This document shows, in pieces, positions 9,660-19,791 of a stretch of 64,000 nucleotides of DNA. The number at the start of each line of letters is the position of its first letter. The stretch's first letter is position 1. The DNA is from CAZOKZ01 sp964580585. Its GTDB lineage: Bacteria > Sumerlaeota > Sumerlaeia > SLMS01 > JAHLLQ01. Both the position numbers and the translations under genes were made by a program. The notes under the pieces were generated by a model. The model was not told the origin of the DNA, did no database searches, and saw nothing but the letters and a program-made list of their open reading frames with translations. The stretch lies in NCBI GenBank assembly GCA_964580585.1, contig CAZOKZ010000005.1:1-64000 (forward strand). Direction: 5' to 3'.

Positions 9660-11636
9660 ATGAAGGATAATATTTATCCGATTTTGAAATATCACCTATT
9701 CAGGCCCATCGCCCTTCCGATTTTCATCTCTTTGATCGCGTCTTGTCCGGCGCAAAATGAAAAAAATCCTCTCTCATCGAGACCCCAAATTGTCCCAAAT
9801 GGAGACTTTTCTCAAAGCAATACACATTGGAAAGCGTATTCGAACACCCTGAATGCCGAGCGAGAACCCCGTTGGAACCTGGAATTTTCCGACGAAAAAG
9901 CCTGCATCGTAGGCAATGAATGCGAGCCGCAATCGCGTGTGGGACTCCGCTGCGAAGCGCTCCCGCTTGCCCCCCCGCCCAATTCGTCCAGCACCGCTTA
10001 CCGGCTGGATATCGATTGGTCCGGGGAACAGATTCATCGATCAGGTGTCTTTGCGTATTTACTCGACAGCGATGGCGGTGTTCTGAGGCGGGCGGAAATC
10101 AATGGTCCAGCAGGCGATTTCAGCCGCACGGAAACGACCTATCTGCTGGTTCAGGCCCGCGATTGGCTCCACCAGCCCGAACTGATCATCTACGTCTTCA
10201 CAGACGGCCAAGGCACCCTTGCCGTGGACTCGGTTTCGTTGCGTCGCACAGACGAAAACGATCCCGTTGGGTTGATTTCAACCGTCAAGCGCTCCGTTTA
10301 CCCGCTCGATGCCGCATTGAGAGCAACGACACCTCCGCAATCGTCTTGGGCGCCGTTCCCCACTTGCGCCGAGGCCCCCCTGCTGCCGGGCGAACGACGC
10401 TGGTACACTGCCTTGGCGAACGATAGCACAACAACCGGTACGCTATACCGGACCGACGAAGCGGAAATTGCTCTTCAATGGGAATACGGGGTAGCAATGC
10501 AGGCCCCACAATGGCTGACACCCGTGGATGACCCCGCCAAAGCTCACGCAGCCCATGTTCAACGTGCCGACAACGCGACAACGATCCCCGCGCTGCCGCC
10601 ACTTCCCGCCGATCGTCACGCTTACCTTTATTACTATGGCGATTATCGCTACGGGAAATCGAACGACGATTGGCTGCGCGACGAAGCCGATTGGAACCGC
10701 ATCCAGGATGCCGGATTCACGGGCCTGGTGCTGATGGACGATTATGGTCTCGATTATGGCCAGTTCCGCGAGAAGGAAACCATCGAAGCCACTTACCTGA
10801 GGATGGTTGCTCCGCAATACGTGAACGCCGGTTTCCGGTCGCCACTGGTTTACGTGCTTTTCACCGGGCTCGACCGCGGTCGCGTATCATGGAACATGGC
10901 AGATAAAGAGTTGTACGCGGCTTACCTGAAGCAACTGGGGTGGCATTTGCAAGCCGCCGCAGAACAAACCCAACACACCGGATTATGGACGGGGCCCGTG
11001 GACGAACCAAACGAATTCGATCGCTACGCGGCCACCAAGATACTGCTGCCCGAATGGAAAGCAAATCTTGGCGTGCCGATGATGATTACGTGTAATTGGA
11101 AAACGAGCGGTTTGCTTGGCAACGACGCAAACCGGTGGGTTGGCGCAGGCGATTATCCATCGTTTGATTCTGCACGTGAGCGTGGAATCGCTGGTTTTTA
11201 CAGCGGTGTGGATCGCCGAATGCCACCCTTGCGTTACCGCTGGCTGGCGGGCGTTCATGCCTGGGCATCGGGGCTGGCTTCGCAAGCTTACTGGCATTTC
11301 GAGACGATCACCGGATCGCCGGATTCGGATTTGGACGGTAAACAGGAGGACTTCCAACTTCTGCGCAGCGGTCAAGCGTCGTTCCAATGGGCCGCGCTCG
11401 AGGACGGCCTCATGGATTTACGGCTGCTCTGCGCGTTGGATGCCGAATTGGACACTCAACCCGCCAATCGCGAAGCCATCGCAGATTTTCTCGATCGTGT
11501 GCGACTTTCCGCTCCCCCTACGGATCGATTAGCGCGACCATGGAACGATGCCCAGCACTACGAAGCGCTTCGCGCCGACGCCGTGCGCTTGTGGATCGAC
11601 GCCCATTCCCAACGCGAGTGTCCGCTGCACCGCTGA
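9660..11636 (+). CDS. Lipoprotein with predicted glycosidase-like TIM-barrel domain
   Basis: About 658 residues. I chose the ATG at 9660 because the sequence from there reads as a lipoprotein signal (hydrophobic stretch, then L-I-A-S-C). Upstream in-frame ATGs at 9651 and 9534 would put a polar tail before it. An N-terminal carbohydrate-binding-like beta domain (NGDFSQSNTHWKAY, typical of CBM4/9-type starts) spans about 50-200. A C-terminal region at about 320-600 has alternating YYYGDYRY, GLVLMDDYGLDY, VYVLFTG and GLWTGPVDEPNEF segments, like a DUF4091/GH-type barrel with an acidic D-E-P motif. Exact family and substrate are not recognised. It lies 9 bp upstream of the flippase gene, so a role in processing the exported polysaccharide is plausible. 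Confidence 0.65.
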   Translation: MKDNIYPILKYHLFRPIALPIFISLIASCPAQNEKNPLSSRPQIVPNGDFSQSNTHWKAYSNTLNAEREPRWNLEFSDEKACIVGNECEPQSRVGLRCEALPLAPPPNSSSTAYRLDIDWSGEQIHRSGVFAYLLDSDGGVLRRAEINGPAGDFSRTETTYLLVQARDWLHQPELIIYVFTDGQGTLAVDSVSLRRTDENDPVGLISTVKRSVYPLDAALRATTPPQSSWAPFPTCAEAPLLPGERRWYTALANDSTTTGTLYRTDEAEIALQWEYGVAMQAPQWLTPVDDPAKAHAAHVQRADNATTIPALPPLPADRHAYLYYYGDYRYGKSNDDWLRDEADWNRIQDAGFTGLVLMDDYGLDYGQFREKETIEATYLRMVAPQYVNAGFRSPLVYVLFTGLDRGRVSWNMADKELYAAYLKQLGWHLQAAAEQTQHTGLWTGPVDEPNEFDRYAATKILLPEWKANLGVPMMITCNWKTSGLLGNDANRWVGAGDYPSFDSARERGIAGFYSGVDRRMPPLRYRWLAGVHAWASGLASQAYWHFETITGSPDSDLDGKQEDFQLLRSGQASFQWAALEDGLMDLRLLCALDAELDTQPANREAIADFLDRVRLSAPPTDRLARPWNDAQHYEALRADAVRLWIDAHSQRECPLHR

Positions 11637-11644
11637 TCCCACCT

Positions 11645-13129
11645 ATGGCCCAATCACCCGCCGCTTCAGACGAAACCAACGCCGCTCCGGATTCCCGGCT
11701 TTCGGGATTGGGATCGCTATTGACGGGCCAAGTATTCAATCGCGCGCTTGGTTTGGGAAAACTGCTGTTGTTTGCACCGTTGCTCGGTCCCGAAGCGTTC
11801 GGCGCGTTTCGACTGGCCGCGGTCGCTTCCTCGATTATTTCCGCGCTTGCGGGGCTAGGGCTCTACACCTCGTTTCTGCGGTTTTTGCCCGAAATCAAAT
11901 CGCTCGTCCTGGCCCGGAAATTCACCCTTAGAATAACGGCCCTCTCCGTTTCCTGCACATTGCTGGCAGCAGGCGGGATGATCCTTTTGTGCGATCAAGC
12001 AACCGAATGGATATTTTCCGAAGCCAAATATAAAACCATGACATTGCTGATCGCCGCCAGCCTTCCCATCCTGATACTGTTTCGATGCGGCGTTGGATCC
12101 GTACAAGGTTTGGGAGATTTTCGCCGTTCCGCCACGGGTGAAGTCATTCAGAACACCGTTCATTTAACCTTCGCTTTAATGTTATTTTTCATTGGAATGC
12201 GCACAAGCGAAGTTGCCTTTGCCACGTTGCTGGCAGGAAGCGTATTCGCTCTTTTTTGGCTATGGCCTCGAATCATTTCACTCCCTAAATCACCTGCCGG
12301 GGACGGAGAACTCTCTCCCTACGTCAGCCGGGCAATGCGCTACTCGATGTGGTACGCCGTGATTCCTCTGTTCCAGTATATTTTCGACTTCATCGACCGA
12401 TGGGCGCTCGCCCATTATGTCAACATGAGCACCACAGGCGCGTATTCCGTGGTGCCTCTTATCGCAGGAGGAATGATCGTTATCGGTTCGCCCCTTTCGA
12501 CGATCGCGTTCCGCAACGGAGCCGCCCTGCGCGCCAATGGAGACGATGCCGGCGCGCGTCGCCTTGTTTGGGGCGCGTCCGCAATAGCCTTGATCGGCTC
12601 GCTTGTTTACGCATGCGCCATCCGGTTGCTTGAACCCACGATTTGGTGGGCAGCAGGCAAAGAATACGCCGAAGCAAAGATCGTCATGCCATTGTTTTTA
12701 ACATACTTTACGCTATTTAACATTTATTATATTATCGGCTCAATCGCCGGATTTCGGGAAGCAACCTGGGTGCACCTGATATCCTTAACATTCGGAGCAA
12801 TTGCTAATATTATTCTGAATCTTCTTTGGGTCCCGCGTTTCGGGATGATCGGTGCCGCATGGGCAACATTAATAGGTTTAATCATTACCACATCGGGGCA
12901 CGTTATTTACATATTGGTCAACCGCCAAGCGATGCCTGGCCGGATGAGCCTTGTATTGCTGGCTCCTGCAATCGTGTTGAGTCCTATTTATCTGCTTATC
13001 GTAACAACGATTGCGCTCATGATCATTTCGTGGAAAAAAGAATGGATTTTGACTACGCATGATAGAGAATTAATCCGCAGTTGGATCGACACGGTAAGTC
13101 AGCAAACAAAACAAGCGAACGCAAAATGA
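11645..13129 (+). CDS. Wzx-type polysaccharide/oligosaccharide flippase (MOP superfamily)
   Basis: 494 residues from the ATG at 11645, 8 bp after the previous stop. The frame is open further upstream, but that part lies inside the preceding gene. The polar N-terminus is followed by GQVFNRALGLGKLLLFAPLLGPEAFGAF, the typical first-helix pattern of Wzx proteins, and about 12-14 hydrophobic helices to the end. The length matches the family. It would move lipid-linked repeat units across the inner membrane. Its stop overlaps the next ATG by 4 bp (ATGA), so it is translationally coupled with the GT2 glycosyltransferase. It carries one exact GGGGACGGAG decamer at 12299-12308. Confidence 0.88.
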   Translation: MAQSPAASDETNAAPDSRLSGLGSLLTGQVFNRALGLGKLLLFAPLLGPEAFGAFRLAAVASSIISALAGLGLYTSFLRFLPEIKSLVLARKFTLRITALSVSCTLLAAGGMILLCDQATEWIFSEAKYKTMTLLIAASLPILILFRCGVGSVQGLGDFRRSATGEVIQNTVHLTFALMLFFIGMRTSEVAFATLLAGSVFALFWLWPRIISLPKSPAGDGELSPYVSRAMRYSMWYAVIPLFQYIFDFIDRWALAHYVNMSTTGAYSVVPLIAGGMIVIGSPLSTIAFRNGAALRANGDDAGARRLVWGASAIALIGSLVYACAIRLLEPTIWWAAGKEYAEAKIVMPLFLTYFTLFNIYYIIGSIAGFREATWVHLISLTFGAIANIILNLLWVPRFGMIGAAWATLIGLIITTSGHVIYILVNRQAMPGRMSLVLLAPAIVLSPIYLLIVTTIALMIISWKKEWILTTHDRELIRSWIDTVSQQTKQANAK

Positions 13130-14076
13130 CCGTCGATATTCTATACAGCGTTGCGATTCCCACCATGAATCGTCCGGCCGAATTGAAGCGATGCCTTAAA
13201 CGAGTGCTCGCGCAAAAACCCATGCCGGTTGAAATCATAATCATCGACGATGGTAATTTGGGGGAAAATCAAATACAAGACGCTATGGGGAGAGAGTTCT
13301 CAAGAATACGACTAATTCGGAAAGAAAAACCAGGACTCGTCGGCTCGCTGAACCTTGCAGCCAAAGAATGCCGAACGCCCTGGCTTCTCGTTTTGGATGA
13401 CGATATCATCCTTGCAAAAAATTATGTCGAACACATTATTAATTATCTGATGAATGATCACGCTCATCAAACACTGGGAGCCATCGTGGGTATTCCGTTG
13501 CAAAAATTACCCAAACCCAATATCAGAACAAAATGTCGCCTGCTTCTGGAACGTCTATTTTTAATTACAGGTCGAATCGAAGGACGTTTTTTGCCTTCGA
13601 GTTTTTGCACCGATTTTGGACGAGGTTGGCGCCCGCGACACCCGTATTCAATCGAACATATTCCAAGCGGTTTAGCTTGGTGGCAGACGAAAGTATTAAA
13701 ACAAAATCAATATGATACGTGGTTCGAAGGTTATGCCTACGGGACGGATAAAGAATTAGCACTTCGCGTTTCCAGACAATATCGTGTCATTTGCCACCCC
13801 TCGGCACGCGCGCTCCACAATAAAAGTCCCAATTCACGTTTGCCTTCCGAACGCCTTGGCTTCATGAAAGTTCGAAATCATACATATATATTCCAACGTC
13901 ATTTTGGACATCGATATATTTCGAGGATTCTTTTTTACTGGGCGATGATTGGACAATTACTACTAAGTTTTACGGCCCTGATCGGATCTAATAATATTTC
14001 CGCTCAATGGCTTGAGGTTAAAGGCATGACGCATGCGATGATTGAATATTTGATCTTGAATGGGAAACCGAAATGA
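13126..14076 (+). CDS. GT2-family glycosyltransferase
   Basis: 316 residues from the ATG at 13126 (ATGA overlap with the flippase gene). The GT-A fold nucleotide-binding start VAIPTMNRPAELKRCL is followed by the aspartate-rich EIIIIDDGN and the metal-binding triple aspartate in WLLVLDDDIIL. A C-terminal hydrophobic helix at about 285-305 may anchor it to the membrane. It would add a sugar to the lipid-linked exopolysaccharide unit in the cytoplasm. It is translationally coupled at both ends and AT-richer than genes elsewhere in the window. Confidence 0.88.
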   Translation: MTVDILYSVAIPTMNRPAELKRCLKRVLAQKPMPVEIIIIDDGNLGENQIQDAMGREFSRIRLIRKEKPGLVGSLNLAAKECRTPWLLVLDDDIILAKNYVEHIINYLMNDHAHQTLGAIVGIPLQKLPKPNIRTKCRLLLERLFLITGRIEGRFLPSSFCTDFGRGWRPRHPYSIEHIPSGLAWWQTKVLKQNQYDTWFEGYAYGTDKELALRVSRQYRVICHPSARALHNKSPNSRLPSERLGFMKVRNHTYIFQRHFGHRYISRILFYWAMIGQLLLSFTALIGSNNISAQWLEVKGMTHAMIEYLILNGKPK

Positions 14077-16382
14077 CTCCCAAACGCTTTTTATTTCTAC
14101 TCGATCAACTCGAAATTGGCGGAATTCAACGTCAACTACTAGAAGTATGCCGTGCAATAATTGCCCGTGGAGATTCCTGCACTGTTATTGTATTTCGGAA
14201 TAATAATACAGCGATGCGACGCTCATTTTCCGAGGCTGGTGTACGTCTTATTCTAATGAATAAGACACGTTCCTTCGATTTGAATTTCCTCTGGTCCTTC
14301 CGCAATATCATAAAATCCGAAGACTACGACCTGATCCATGCCATGTCGCCGCAAACAGGTTTTTGGGGATCCTTGATCGCATCGAACCGTCTTCCTTTTG
14401 TAAGTTCCTGGCTAAATACCCATTCGCTTTCCAATCGGCTGGCGATTCTTATCGAACGGTATATTACTTCCAAACGCGCGAAGGCCATTTTTGTCAATTC
14501 AAATGCAGGCGAAGATATTTATCGTAAGATTGTTCCCAATCCACCTGTCATTTGGAATATCCCAAATGGGGTTGCTAATAATGCTAATATTTCTAATCGT
14601 AATACCATAAGAAAATCCTTGGGGATATTGGATAATGAAATAGCCTTTGTAAGTGTTGGCCGATTGGTCGAAATCAAACGGCATAAATGGATCATTCATG
14701 CTTTATCAAAATTACAACGCACGGGGCACCAGCCCCCACGTGTCTATCTTATTGGCAATGGACCGTTACGCCAGGAACTCTTAGAATGTGCAATACGTTT
14801 AAATGTCAGAAAATATCTTTTTTTTCTGGGTGAGCGCCCTGATCCGGAAGCATACCTACCGGGCTTCGACGGTTTCCTTCTTCCATCCAAGAGCGAGGGT
14901 CTCCCAAACGCATTATTAGAAGCGATGTCCGCTGGTTTGCCCTGCATCGCAACGCAGGCAGGAGGAATTCCAGAAGTTATCAAACAAAACGAAACAGGTA
15001 TATTAATTAATAATTACAACAATTTTTGCCGTGCGATACATCGACTGGCTTCAAATGAAGCAGATCGTAATCGCATTGGGAATTCAGGCCAAGCTTTTGT
15101 CCATCAGCACTTCAGTATGGAAAATATGATCGCAAGAACTCTCTCCAATTACGACCGACTAATCAAGGCCCAAAAAGCAAATGTGCTTTATATAGTTTCA
15201 CAGTTCCCTAAAATTACCGAATCCTTTATTTTGCGCGAAATCGTCGAACTCGAACGGCATCATATCAACATTGCAATATTTAGTTTAAAATCCTCTCATG
15301 AACCTATTCAACATACTGACGCAAAACGTTTGCTTAATCATACTCACTATGTGCCCTGGATTGGCCTCACTGTTCTATTTCGCAACATCGTTATATTTCT
15401 TAATAATCCGATCTTGTACCTCTCCGTTTTTTTGCGTGTTATTATACTACACAAATATTCCTTTATCGAGATGGCAAAGATCTTCGCCGTATGGCCAAAA
15501 GTCATCGCCTTCATTCCAATTCTTCAAAAACTTGCCCCGTCCCACATTCATTGTCATTGGGCGAATGTTCCCACGACATGTGGAATGATATTAAATTCCA
15601 TGACTGGCATACCGTATAGCTTCACGGCACACGCGCACGATATTGTGTCTTCAAAAAAGACTCTTAAACATAAGATTGCTTCTGCAACGTTTGTTGCAAC
15701 ATGCACTCAACGCAATGTCGCAGTATTAAGAAGATTAGTTTCAAAAAATAGTAGTAAAAAAATTCAGCTTGTACGCCATTTTTTAACACTTAGTCCGGTT
15801 AGCAAATCAATCGATTCTTCAAATCCACCGATTATTTTGTCGGTGGGATCTTTGCAATCTTACAAGGGCTTTGATATTTTATTAAAATCCATTTCTTTGT
15901 TGGCCAAACGCCACGTTCCTTTTCATTTAAATATTATCGGTGAAGGCCCCGAACGCCAAAATTTAGAAGCGTTTTGCCAGGCAAATGGACTTGCAAATTC
16001 GGTAACGTTTTTTGGCGCGCTTGATCAGGAAACCGTGCTGAACGAAATGTCTCGCGCGACCATTTTTGCACTTGCATCGCGCGATTTACCCAACGGTGAC
16101 AATCTGCCAAATGTGCTTGTGGAAGCAGCCCTTTGCGAAACGCCAATTGTTGCAACTCCGATCGGCTCGATTCCCGAATTCTTAACAAACAAGCATAATG
16201 CATTTCTTTGCCCAGCCAATAACCCCATCGCACTTGCAAAAGCTATTGAACGGCTTCTGACAAACGAAAACTTGAGGAAACGTTTTGCCTGCAATGCAAA
16301 AAAAAGCGCCGAGAAAATCTTCGATCGCGATTTACATGCCGGGAAGCTCGTCGAACTATTATCGCCATCGTTTAAAAAATAA
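14073..16382 (+). CDS. Double GT4 glycosyltransferase (two fused domains)
   Basis: 769 residues, about twice a normal GT4 enzyme. The first unit (about 1-365) begins FLLDQLEIGGIQRQLLEV and has a typical GT-B C-half with PSKSEGLPNALLEAMSAGLPCIAT. The second (about 370-769) begins NVLYIVSQFPKITESFILRE, as in colanic-acid-type GT4 enzymes. It repeats the signature as ASRDLPNGDNLPNVLVEAALCETPIVAT, with the E-x7-E glutamates. One protein could therefore make two consecutive sugar additions. The start overlaps the GT2 stop by 4 bp. Codon use is markedly AT-rich (many TTA, ATT, AAA), suggesting a more recently acquired sugar-specific segment of the locus. Confidence 0.88.
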   Translation: MTPKRFLFLLDQLEIGGIQRQLLEVCRAIIARGDSCTVIVFRNNNTAMRRSFSEAGVRLILMNKTRSFDLNFLWSFRNIIKSEDYDLIHAMSPQTGFWGSLIASNRLPFVSSWLNTHSLSNRLAILIERYITSKRAKAIFVNSNAGEDIYRKIVPNPPVIWNIPNGVANNANISNRNTIRKSLGILDNEIAFVSVGRLVEIKRHKWIIHALSKLQRTGHQPPRVYLIGNGPLRQELLECAIRLNVRKYLFFLGERPDPEAYLPGFDGFLLPSKSEGLPNALLEAMSAGLPCIATQAGGIPEVIKQNETGILINNYNNFCRAIHRLASNEADRNRIGNSGQAFVHQHFSMENMIARTLSNYDRLIKAQKANVLYIVSQFPKITESFILREIVELERHHINIAIFSLKSSHEPIQHTDAKRLLNHTHYVPWIGLTVLFRNIVIFLNNPILYLSVFLRVIILHKYSFIEMAKIFAVWPKVIAFIPILQKLAPSHIHCHWANVPTTCGMILNSMTGIPYSFTAHAHDIVSSKKTLKHKIASATFVATCTQRNVAVLRRLVSKNSSKKIQLVRHFLTLSPVSKSIDSSNPPIILSVGSLQSYKGFDILLKSISLLAKRHVPFHLNIIGEGPERQNLEAFCQANGLANSVTFFGALDQETVLNEMSRATIFALASRDLPNGDNLPNVLVEAALCETPIVATPIGSIPEFLTNKHNAFLCPANNPIALAKAIERLLTNENLRKRFACNAKKSAEKIFDRDLHAGKLVELLSPSFKK

Positions 16383-16737
16383 TATATTCTACTTATCAAT
16401 AACTGGATTCTGCTTATCAGAGCCCATCCGGAAAGTTTCGATACCAATTTTTTCGAGTGTTGAACGGCTTTTGAATGATTTCGCCGAAAGGATGTTGATA
16501 TTGGACAAAAAGAACGAACTTTTGCGCGGATTACGGAGAAGGTTGAGCGGCATGCCTCAAAGCCGGGAGAATGAGAATTTCGTGAAGGATTGATTTTACA
16601 GAAGTTGAAATTGCTCCTTTTTTTGAGAAAGGAGCCTTAGGGTTCGGTTAAGATACGGGTATAGGACGTGTAAAGGCCGGTGGGAGGCTGATGAAGCAGG
16701 CTTTCGATCTTTTTTGATAAAAGCCCGCTCCGTGCGA
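16383..16737. other. Gene-free stretch between convergent operons, with a small hairpin
   Basis: The stretch lies between the convergent double-GT gene and the RND exporter gene. An 8-bp stem (GCTCCTTT / AAAGGAGC, 16613-16635) with a 7-nt T-rich loop could terminate transcription, but no clear U-tract follows on either strand. An open frame continues through its first 210 bp (ending LLRGLRRRLSG) but lacks a credible start. I see nothing else. Confidence 0.4.
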
Positions 16738-18978
16738 TTAAGATTTTCCGGACGGACTCTCAGTATTTATGTTCAACATTGCAGGGAGCACGACTAAGTC
16801 ACCCAGCAAAGCACCCGCTATTGCAAAAACACTGAGAACTCCGACATGCCGCAGTGAAATAAACTGACTTCCCACGGCACAGAAGAACACGGCTGCCGTG
16901 ATGATTCCAGCCGATAATATCGCCGAACCCGTATGACGAAAAATCGCACGCTTCGATTCTAAAGAAGGTCTCTTGTTTTCCAAAACCTGCGCCAGTAAAA
17001 ATATGGTCGAATTCACCACAAAACCAAAAAGCATCGACGCCAACTGCATGTTGGCTAAATCGACAGGCCAATTTATTATTCGTGTAGAAAACGCCACCAT
17101 GGCCAATGGCAATATGTTTGCGGGCAACAACAACCAAATCGTCGCTTGTTTTGGAAAAAATAACTTCATACACACCAGCACCAAAACAATCGAAACCGCG
17201 ATTCCAGCGATTTGATCGCCAAGTATGCGTTCTTGAGCGCGCAACATCAGTGCCACCATCCCGGTAACGGTCCGATTGGTACGCGCGTAAGTATCGTTAG
17301 AATGATCTGGGCTTTGAACAGCCTTTGCAAAACTCGCCACGTCCACAGATGACATCTGCGGCGCGAGCACCTCGACCCGTGCCGTGCGTTCCACCAAAAA
17401 ACCTGGAATTTCAACGCGATATTTTTCACGTTCGATACGCGCATTATCCCATGCGTTCCACCAAAAAACTCTGCACTGCGCGTCGCGCATTGCTTCCCAA
17501 CGAAAAGTACGAAATAAATCGTCGTGCGCGCCCGCGCGTTCTAATGCTTCGTTCCATTCGGATCGAACAGCGCCTAGCGTTTGAACCAGTGATAATAATT
17601 CCGCCGGACCGGCTGCTTGAAAATTCCATTTATCGCGAATTTCTTGCGCCAAACGTTCTCCGTCCCCTAATGTTATCAGGGCACTTGCCGCAGGCTCGAC
17701 TGGCGTGATATCCACAAGCAGTGGCAGGCTGCCGCCCAATCGTTTGTCGAGCGTTGCGGTCTCTTGCGCAAGGCGAGTGCTTGGGTCAAGTTGTTGAGCG
17801 ATGTTCGCTTCCGGCTGCAAATGAAACGTGCACCACCCTCCGACGAGCATCACGATAAATGCGGCACCGATCACGGCAAATCGATGCTCCGTCCCCGTTC
17901 GATATAAGCATTCAACACAGCGGGTCAGTCGCAAGTCGCCGGAAGCATTCGAAGGGCGGAACGCAAAGGCGTCTAGCCAGCCGGGCAATACAACGCGCGT
18001 CATTCCCCACGATGTTAAGACGCCAAACGGCAAAGTCCATCCCATGGTTTGCAGCATTGTAAGATGCGAAGCCGCCAAACCAATAAGAGATAAGGCCGTG
18101 GTGGCGTTTGCCAAAAATAATGCGCGCGATAATCGACGCGCTGCTCGAGTAAAGGGACAGAGTTCTTCCATTCCGTCTCGCGCGCCAAACCACAAATGAA
18201 CGGTGTTTTCCATTCCGATCACAGCAAGTAACGGCAAGGCGGTGGATTCCACCGCGCTGAACGATTCACCGCGCAGTCCCAATAACGCCAGCCATGCCAC
18301 AATAGGGACGGAGGAACCGATCATGATGGCCGCTATTCCCTTGGCCGATCGCAAGATCACCCCTCCCGCCACCAGCAAAACCAAAACCATCCATCCAACC
18401 AAGCGCATCAAATCGCGCGTGGTTAGATCATCCAATTCCGCATTGAAAATCGTGGGACCGGCAACCATCCAACCGCCATGGCTTTCGGCCAATGCTCGCA
18501 TGTCGTTCGCCAACGTACTTCGCCACGCGCTATCACCATCCCTCACCCGCGCTATCACAACGCTCGACTTGCCATCGGGGGCAATCAAACGGCCACGAAC
18601 GATGGGTGAATTCATTAATACTTGCCGATCGGTTTGATTGGGAGGTTGTGCGGCGTTTCGTCCCAGTCTTTCAAGAAGCACTGGGAGCGAAATCACGCTT
18701 TCAACTCGGTCGTCGTTCTCGAGCTCTGCCGTTAACTTGCGTTGTGCATTCCACGAGTCTTCGTCGAACGGAGCCCGATCCAACCCGGCAAATAAAATAA
18801 ATTCATCGCGGCCAAACGTTTCCTGGGCCGAACGCCAATATTGCACCGCCGGATCGCGAGCATCGAGCCACACCGAGGGACTATTATCGATTCGTAAACG
18901 CGAAAATCCAGCGACCACCGCGACTCCAAACACGATTGGCAGGAGAATCAGCGCGGTAAATCGCTGGATTGTTATCAC
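16738..18978 (-). CDS. RND-superfamily (MMPL/HAE3-type) exporter
   Basis: 746 residues from a GTG at 18978, 6 bp after the stop of the TPR lipoprotein gene. An N-terminal helix leads into a periplasmic loop beginning FSRLRIDNSPSVWLD, the HAE3 pattern. A first block of helices at about 190-340 contains the sterol-sensing-like segment (LLAVIGMENTVHLWFGARDG). A second periplasmic loop and a second helix block at about 590-735 follow. The two-fold repeat and length fit RND-type exporters that extract or move lipids, hopanoids or hydrophobic compounds. The substrate is unknown. Because it lies in an operon with two lipoproteins and near a lipid-modifying gene set, lipid export is my inference. It contains three GGGGACGGAG-type decamers. 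Confidence 0.82.
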   Translation of the reverse strand: MITIQRFTALILLPIVFGVAVVAGFSRLRIDNSPSVWLDARDPAVQYWRSAQETFGRDEFILFAGLDRAPFDEDSWNAQRKLTAELENDDRVESVISLPVLLERLGRNAAQPPNQTDRQVLMNSPIVRGRLIAPDGKSSVVIARVRDGDSAWRSTLANDMRALAESHGGWMVAGPTIFNAELDDLTTRDLMRLVGWMVLVLLVAGGVILRSAKGIAAIMIGSSVPIVAWLALLGLRGESFSAVESTALPLLAVIGMENTVHLWFGARDGMEELCPFTRAARRLSRALFLANATTALSLIGLAASHLTMLQTMGWTLPFGVLTSWGMTRVVLPGWLDAFAFRPSNASGDLRLTRCVECLYRTGTEHRFAVIGAAFIVMLVGGWCTFHLQPEANIAQQLDPSTRLAQETATLDKRLGGSLPLLVDITPVEPAASALITLGDGERLAQEIRDKWNFQAAGPAELLSLVQTLGAVRSEWNEALERAGAHDDLFRTFRWEAMRDAQCRVFWWNAWDNARIEREKYRVEIPGFLVERTARVEVLAPQMSSVDVASFAKAVQSPDHSNDTYARTNRTVTGMVALMLRAQERILGDQIAGIAVSIVLVLVCMKLFFPKQATIWLLLPANILPLAMVAFSTRIINWPVDLANMQLASMLFGFVVNSTIFLLAQVLENKRPSLESKRAIFRHTGSAILSAGIITAAVFFCAVGSQFISLRHVGVLSVFAIAGALLGDLVVLPAMLNINTESPSGKS

Positions 18979-18984
18979 GGAAAT

Positions 18985-19791
18985 TTACTCGCTTTTGGTC
19001 AAGAAACCGCGTGCCGAATCGCGCATTTCGCGATCGCGCGGAAAACGGTCCGGCAGATCCAACATCTCTTCGAGCAACTTGTTCGCCGCCGAATCTTTGT
19101 CCCGTTCGTACAAAATCTTGGCCAAAATGATGGCATTTTCAATACTGGGGACGGAGTCGTAGGCGGCACGCGCTTGTTTTTCCGCTGTGCCCAAATCCGC
19201 CTTCGGAGCGCTTCGGGCCATGGCTTTTGCAATCCATGGCAACGTGCAAAGACGATAATTCAACAGAGCGTCCGTTGCCAACGCCGTCGCATTCGTGGGG
19301 TCTTCAGCTAATACGCCCTGGATGATGGCTTTGGTTTGTTGCGCATGTTTCGAACGCTTCATCATGGGCTGTAAATGCGTGCTGGTTCCCATAGCCCAGG
19401 CATACTGCGCGCGCGCTGCCAACGATGCTTCCGCGTTTTCATTTGCGCGCCGTGCATAATCCAGAGCGCTCAACGCCGCCATCGAACGTTGATCCGTTTC
19501 GTGTTCGTGGTGAAGAAACACGGCATCCGATTCCGCGCGCGACGCGCGCCAGAGCACTTCCGACGAGCCCGGATTTTCCGCCGCCAGTTTCAGTGCCAAC
19601 TCGCGCGATTCACTCAGCTTCATTTGCTCGCGCAATTGATCGACTCGCTCTAAATCAGCGTTCAACGAACTGCTGCGTTCATTTTCCGGACGCGCCACAG
19701 CGCTTGTTGCCTGCCACACATTAATGTTGTAACCCGCCGAGCATGCGCTTGTGATCATGAGGCTGAGAATAAGGAGAAGACGCCACATCAT
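18985..19791 (-). CDS. TPR-like lipoprotein
   Basis: 268 residues. The signal peptide ends at a lipobox T-S-A-C (Cys17). The remainder is alpha-helical, with tetratricopeptide-like periodicity: ALKLAAENPGSSEVLWRASRA, then ALDYARRANENAE, and VLAEDPTNATALAT. It is probably a periplasm-facing adaptor. It overlaps the upstream gene by 71 bp and is followed by the exporter gene after 6 bp, so all three should be co-expressed. The exported signal peptide requires the start at or next to 19791, which makes the overlap real rather than an annotation artefact. Confidence 0.75.
   Translation of the reverse strand: MMWRLLLILSLMITSACSAGYNINVWQATSAVARPENERSSSLNADLERVDQLREQMKLSESRELALKLAAENPGSSEVLWRASRAESDAVFLHHEHETDQRSMAALSALDYARRANENAEASLAARAQYAWAMGTSTHLQPMMKRSKHAQQTKAIIQGVLAEDPTNATALATDALLNYRLCTLPWIAKAMARSAPKADLGTAEKQARAAYDSVPSIENAIILAKILYERDKDSAANKLLEEMLDLPDRFPRDREMRDSARGFLTKSE

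Noticed and set aside
16383..16593. Open frame ending LLRGLRRRLSGMPQSRENENFVKD after the double glycosyltransferase
   Set aside because: It starts inside the glycosyltransferase gene in another frame; no ribosome site or start in the intergenic part.
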